From positions 4,446-13,683 of the forward strand of contig DEWM01000027.1 of assembly GCA_002363635.1 (NCBI GenBank): a stretch of DNA of 9,238 nucleotides, read 5' to 3'. The notes beneath the pieces were generated by a model that was not told where the DNA came from, did no database searches, and worked only from the letters and a program-made list of their open reading frames with translations. Position numbers and translations under genes: made by a program. Of the stretch, positions 7,312-9,238 are shown piece after piece (within the stretch, counting starts at the first letter, position 1; every line of letters starts with the position of its first letter). Origin of the DNA: Caryophanales bacterium UBA3210 (GTDB lineage: Bacteria > Bacillota_I > Bacilli_A > RFN20 > CAG-449).

Positions 7312-8561
7312 TCAATATTATTTATTGATTTTGCTGTTAGGTACTTTCTCTTTTTAATAATTGTTTCAATTTGTTCTTCATCTATTAAATTATATCGAGC
7401 AAGTATTGGCGCAAGTGCTTGTAATACAAAATATAAAACGAGTGATTGAGGTACTAGATATATTATGTTCTTTGGTAAAGAGAAGATTAATGCATAGAAA
7501 TATGTTTGTTCAGCTGTATATGAACAGACTATTCCCCAACAAATAGATCCAAGTACAACGTTCATTAGGAAGTTGACTAAGATTCTAGAAATAAAACATT
7601 TTGTATAAGTTAATTCTGTTTTATATAAGCAAATTCCGTAAATAAAGCCTGTTAATGCTGCTTGGATAGAGTAACCAAAAAACCAAGCGTATGCAGATTG
7701 TTGAATAAGAAAATATCCAATAGTATCAGATAATAATCCTATAATTAATCCTGCGATAGGACCATATATCATACCGATTGTGGCGAAAACTAAATAGGTA
7801 ATTCCAATTCCTAAATTACTAAATCCGCTTGGCAAAGAGAAGAATTTGCAAATTAACATAAGTCCAAATAGCATTGCAATTGTTGTAATGTTTTTGGTGC
7901 TTTTAAATACTTTTAGAGCATCTTTCCAATATTGCTTATGGAATGGTGTTTTATAGATATGTTCTTTTGATGTTTCTTCTAATAATAAATCACCATATTT
8001 CTTATATGCTAAATAGGTAATTAATATATATGTGCTTGTTAATAACATTAATGTACCTGTTGATATTAAATATATTGCATATGTAGGAAGTGGATTTGTT
8101 TCTACTAAGATATCATTATAGCTATAACTAACAGTAGCATTATTCTTTTTAGCGTAATTATTTAATGCTGTCTTTATGAATGTTTTTGCACGAGTAGAGA
8201 CTGTGTTGCTTTTTGCTAAGAAGAAGGTATCGTAATATGATGTTTTAGTAGTGATTTCATATTCTTTAGTTATTGAAGAATATGTTACAACAAAATCTTT
8301 TTTATCAATCATTTTTTTAACATTGATATCTTTGTAATAACTATTTTTTTTATTTAGTGCTTCTTGCGTTTCTAATAATTCTTTTCCATCATTTAGTGTT
8401 AAAAAATCTGCTGCTTCATTATTAACAGTAAAGCGTATAGAATAGGATGAGTTGTAAGTGTTGTAAACACTTGAGATTGTAAATCCGAGTAAGAATGATG
8501 AGACTAGTACAATAAGTAACATAATCTTCTTTTTCCATAGATAATTTAAGTATTTCTTCAT
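7299..8561 (-). CDS. Wzz-like N-terminal domain fused to a folate ECF transporter S component-like domain
   Basis: A 420-residue membrane protein in two parts. Residues about 224-392 resemble folate-family ECF S components (FolT): an initial TIAMLFGLMLICKF helix, then GIGITYLVFATIGMIYGPIAGLIIGLLSDTIGYF (about 251-284 in all), the AWFFGYSIQAALTGFIYGICLYK block (292-314), and a helix rich in Asn (RILVNFLMNVVLG). Such proteins bind folate in the membrane and are driven by a shared EcfA/EcfA'/EcfT module encoded elsewhere. Residues 1-190 are additional: a basic start (KKYLNYLWKKK), a membrane helix (13-33), about 125 extracytoplasmic residues beginning YNSSYSIRFTVNN, and a second helix (161-184) preceded by PLP. 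This is the topology of Wzz/YveK chain-length regulators, but sequence similarity is weak, so that label is inferred. A cytoplasmic linker (about 185-223) joins the parts. Usual S components have about 170-190 residues. A folate-type riboswitch in the leader supports the FolT assignment. The SD GGGAGGT is 9 bases before ATG. Confidence 0.72.
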   Translation of the reverse strand: MKKYLNYLWKKKIMLLIVLVSSFLLGFTISSVYNTYNSSYSIRFTVNNEAADFLTLNDGKELLETQEALNKKNSYYKDINVKKMIDKKDFVVTYSSITKEYEITTKTSYYDTFFLAKSNTVSTRAKTFIKTALNNYAKKNNATVSYSYNDILVETNPLPTYAIYLISTGTLMLLTSTYILITYLAYKKYGDLLLEETSKEHIYKTPFHKQYWKDALKVFKSTKNITTIAMLFGLMLICKFFSLPSGFSNLGIGITYLVFATIGMIYGPIAGLIIGLLSDTIGYFLIQQSAYAWFFGYSIQAALTGFIYGICLYKTELTYTKCFISRILVNFLMNVVLGSICWGIVCSYTAEQTYFYALIFSLPKNIIYLVPQSLVLYFVLQALAPILARYNLIDEEQIETIIKKRKYLTAKSINNIDANN

Positions 8562-8597
8562 AAAAAAATGACCTCCCGAAATAACTTCGCAAAGGTC
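8562..8597 (-). promoter_or_regulatory. Riboswitch expression platform: SD-sequestering hairpin with U7 tail
   Basis: On the - strand GACCT (8597-8593) pairs with AGGTC (8574-8570); the stem continues through two G-U pairs and CGAA/TTCG (8589-8586 with 8580-8577) to a 5-base loop. The 3' arm contains the Shine-Dalgarno GGGAGGT, and A plus seven U (8568-8562) follow, ending at the ATG. The hairpin can thus block ribosome binding and also looks like an intrinsic terminator. A competing stem, GTCCGC (8614-8609) with GCGGAC (8600-8595), uses the same GAC, so the two cannot coexist. Confidence 0.8.
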
Positions 8598-8605
8598 CGC
8601 ATTTC

Positions 8606-8697
8606 ACAGCGGACACGTTAGAATACCGCCACAAAAATGTGTTCGTCCTTAGACTTATCCTAGTACTAAGGCACTTGACGCGTTCTAACTACTCTGT
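8606..8697 (-). ncRNA. Tetrahydrofolate riboswitch aptamer (class I, folT type)
   Basis: The leader matches the folT-type aptamer in both conserved bases and pairing. On the - strand: P1 ACAG (8697-8694) with CTGT (8609-8606); the conserved AGAGTAG; P2 TTAGAA (8688-8683) with TTCTAA (8623-8618); the conserved CGCG.cAAGTG; P3 CCTTAG (8671-8666) with CTAAGG (8652-8647); loop GGAT (8660-8657), able to form the family's pseudoknot with GTCC (8614-8611, one G-U); the conserved ACGAA; P4 CACA (8641-8638) with TGTG (8633-8630); then GCGG and TCCGCT. It senses reduced folate. Since ligand binding occupies GTCCGC, GCGGACCT becomes free to hide the SD, so folate should turn expression off. The gene behind it is a FolT-like transporter, the usual target of this RNA. 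Confidence 0.93.
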
Positions 8698-8705
8698 TCG
8701 AATTG

Positions 8706-8733
8706 ATTATATATTATTTGAATAAATTGTCAA
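8706..8733 (-). promoter_or_regulatory. Consensus sigma-A promoter for the riboswitch-controlled gene
   Basis: On the - strand TTGACA (8733-8728) and TATAAT (8711-8706) are both perfect, 16 bases apart. The start of transcription should fall near 8699, just before the aptamer's P1 strand, so the transcript begins almost directly with the riboswitch. High basal transcription fits a gene controlled after initiation. Confidence 0.9.
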
Positions 8734-8734
8734 A

Positions 8735-8825
8735 GATATTGGTAAAGATAGTAGCAACTTAAGCGCGTCTTTAAATGAATTGATAGAAAATCATTAAATT
8801 ATGAAATTTAAAAATAAAAATATCT
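8735..8825. other. AT-rich divergent spacer without recognised features
   Basis: These 91 bases lie between the leftward folate-transporter promoter and the rightward secG promoter region. An A/T-only inverted repeat (TTAAATT 8794-8800, AATTTAA 8805-8811) and A-rich stretches are the only structure seen; the latter could serve as UP-type elements for secG. No reading frame with a ribosome binding site is visible. Confidence 0.5.
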
Positions 8826-8854
8826 TTCATTTATACACTAAAATAGTGTATTAT
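8826..8854 (+). promoter_or_regulatory. Candidate secG promoter
   Basis: TATTAT (8849-8854) is a fair -10, and TTCATT (8826-8831) a poor -35 at 17-bp spacing. An alternative pair is TTTATA (8830-8835) with TATTAA (8852-8857). The exact element is uncertain, but a promoter is needed here because the gene to the left is divergent. Confidence 0.4.
8833..8851. repeat. 19-bp palindrome, possible operator of secG
   Basis: ATACACTA (8833-8840) and TAGTGTAT (8844-8851) are exact inverted arms around AAA. The site fills the spacer of the candidate secG promoter and touches its -10, the usual place for a repressor operator. No T tract follows, so it is not a terminator. The half-site ACACTA/TAGTGT resembles NrdR boxes, but the length is one base short and no second box is seen. 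Confidence 0.6.
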
Positions 8855-8886
8855 TAAAAAGACCCTAAAAGAAAGGAAGATTTATC

Positions 8887-9108
8887 ATGGATATTGTTTT
8901 ATTCATCGTTTCGCTTATTATTATCGCTGTTACTTTGTTACAAGGTGGTAAGACTAATGGTGCATCTGGTGCAATTACCGGTGGATCCAAGATGAACATC
9001 TTTGCAAAAACTAAAGAAAGAGGTTCTGAAAGAGTTCTTTCAATCACTACTTTAATTCTTGCAATTGTTTTCTTCCTCTTAACATTAATTACAAAATACG
9101 TTGGGTAG
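8887..9108 (+). CDS. secG: Preprotein translocase subunit SecG
   Basis: Small membrane subunit of the SecYEG channel, which aids SecA-driven protein export. The 73 residues show two membrane helices (about 2-18 and 50-69) joined by the family's cytoplasmic loop: LLQGGKTNGASGAITGGS (17-34), followed by the charged KTKERGSERVL (41-51). Length is normal for Firmicutes SecG. AAAGGAAG stands 7 bases before ATG. A terminator follows, then the likely rnr gene, which is the order secG-rnr commonly found in Firmicutes. Confidence 0.95.
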   Translation: MDIVLFIVSLIIIAVTLLQGGKTNGASGAITGGSKMNIFAKTKERGSERVLSITTLILAIVFFLLTLITKYVG

Positions 9109-9117
9109 ATTAATAAT

Positions 9118-9144
9118 GGGCCATATCAATGGCTCTTTTATTTT
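9118..9144 (+). terminator. Intrinsic terminator after secG
   Basis: GGGCCAT (9118-9124) pairs with ATGGCTC (9129-9135, one G-U) around a 4-base loop, followed by TTTTATTTT. It starts 9 bases after the secG stop. It probably attenuates rather than fully separates secG from the next gene. Confidence 0.85.
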
Positions 9145-9152
9145 GTTAGAAT
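9144..9152 (+). promoter_or_regulatory. Possible extended -10 promoter for the last gene
   Basis: TGTTAGAAT reads as TG-N-TAGAAT, an extended -10 with one mismatch, 21 bases before the ATG at 9174. No -35 is evident. Weak by itself, but a promoter is plausible because a terminator lies just upstream. Confidence 0.3.
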
Positions 9153-9173
9153 ATAAATAGAAAGGAGACGAAT

Positions 9174-9238
9174 ATGTTATCTTTAGAAGAAAGAATTATA
9201 AATTTATTAAAAAAGCATTCATCGACAAGAAGACTCTT
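9174..9238 (+). CDS. rnr: Probable ribonuclease R, N-terminal fragment
   Basis: The frame from ATG 9174 stays open to the window edge (MLSLEERIINLLKKHSSTRR...). AAAGGAG (9161-9167) stands 6 bases upstream, so this is a real start. The short helical beginning LEERIINLLKK resembles the winged-helix start of RNase R, and secG is followed by rnr (then smpB) in many Firmicutes. Only 21 full residues are visible, so the name rests mainly on position. Confidence 0.5.
   Translation, partial: MLSLEERIINLLKKHSSTRRL

Noticed and set aside
8422..8634. A 70-codon open frame on the - strand crossing the riboswitch and the start of the transporter gene.
   Set aside because: It overlaps a structured RNA and a well-supported gene in another frame and has no family resemblance.
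8751..8770. On the - strand GACGCGCTTAAGTTGC resembles the conserved CGCG..AAGTG core of the THF aptamer, hinting at a second, decayed aptamer.
   Set aside because: None of the pairing partners for P1-P3 can be found around it, and it lies upstream of the consensus promoter, so it would not be transcribed with the gene.
8794..8811. Inverted repeat TTAAATT/AATTTAA in the spacer before secG.
   Set aside because: A/T-only, short, no T tract and no clear position relative to a promoter.
1..9238. Possible use of the mycoplasma code (TGA as Trp), since no gene here stops at TGA.
   Set aside because: All recognised proteins are full length with TGG for Trp and no in-frame TGA; seven stops are too few for the lack of TGA stops to mean anything.
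1..9238. CRISPR arrays, insertion sequences, tRNA or rRNA genes, phage genes.
   Set aside because: No regularly spaced repeats, transposase motifs, cloverleaf or rRNA segments were seen on either strand; the only tandem repeat has three adjoining 13-bp units without spacers.

Overview
The window is a low-GC stretch of a Firmicutes-type chromosome. The evidence is an RpoC closest in remembered sequence to B. subtilis, strong AGGAG-type ribosome binding sites, TTGACA/TATAAT promoters, U-tailed hairpin terminators, a SecG followed by a probable rnr start, and a tetrahydrofolate riboswitch. Tryptophan is read from TGG and all seven visible stops are TAA or TAG, so nothing points to a recoded mycoplasma. 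The AT-rich composition and the long RpoC with two expanded loops fit an Erysipelotrichia- or RF39-like Bacilli lineage, but this placement is inference.

Left third (1-3669, + strand): the 3' part of rpoC (RNA polymerase beta' subunit), cut at its 5' end by the window edge and closed by a clear intrinsic terminator. Next comes a small + strand operon (3691-4916) with its own extended -10 promoter: tdk (thymidine kinase) followed almost without a gap by a GNAT acetyltransferase. It ends at a compact terminator hairpin that also serves the genes arriving from the other side.

Middle (4928-7200, - strand): a two-gene glycosyltransferase operon, transcribed in the order GT14 (branching-enzyme type), then a membrane GT2 of the processive synthase type with DxD, TED and QxxRW motifs. 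It probably makes or modifies a cell-surface polysaccharide. It has its own promoter and is separated from the next gene by a terminator.

Right-middle (7255-8733, - strand): the most interesting unit. A promoter with perfect consensus hexamers drives a leader containing a class I (folT-type) tetrahydrofolate riboswitch aptamer. Its expression platform is a hairpin that hides the Shine-Dalgarno sequence and is followed by U7, so it could act as sequestrator and terminator at once. The gene it controls encodes a 420-residue protein whose C-terminal half looks like a folate ECF transporter S component and whose N-terminal half has the two-helix, large-outer-loop topology of a Wzz/YveK-like chain-length regulator. 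That combination is unusual. Three exact 13-bp tandem repeats begin at its stop codon and run into its terminator.

Right end (8735-9238, + strand): a short AT-rich spacer, a candidate secG promoter with a 19-bp palindrome in its spacer, secG with terminator, and the first 65 bases of a gene that is probably rnr (RNase R).
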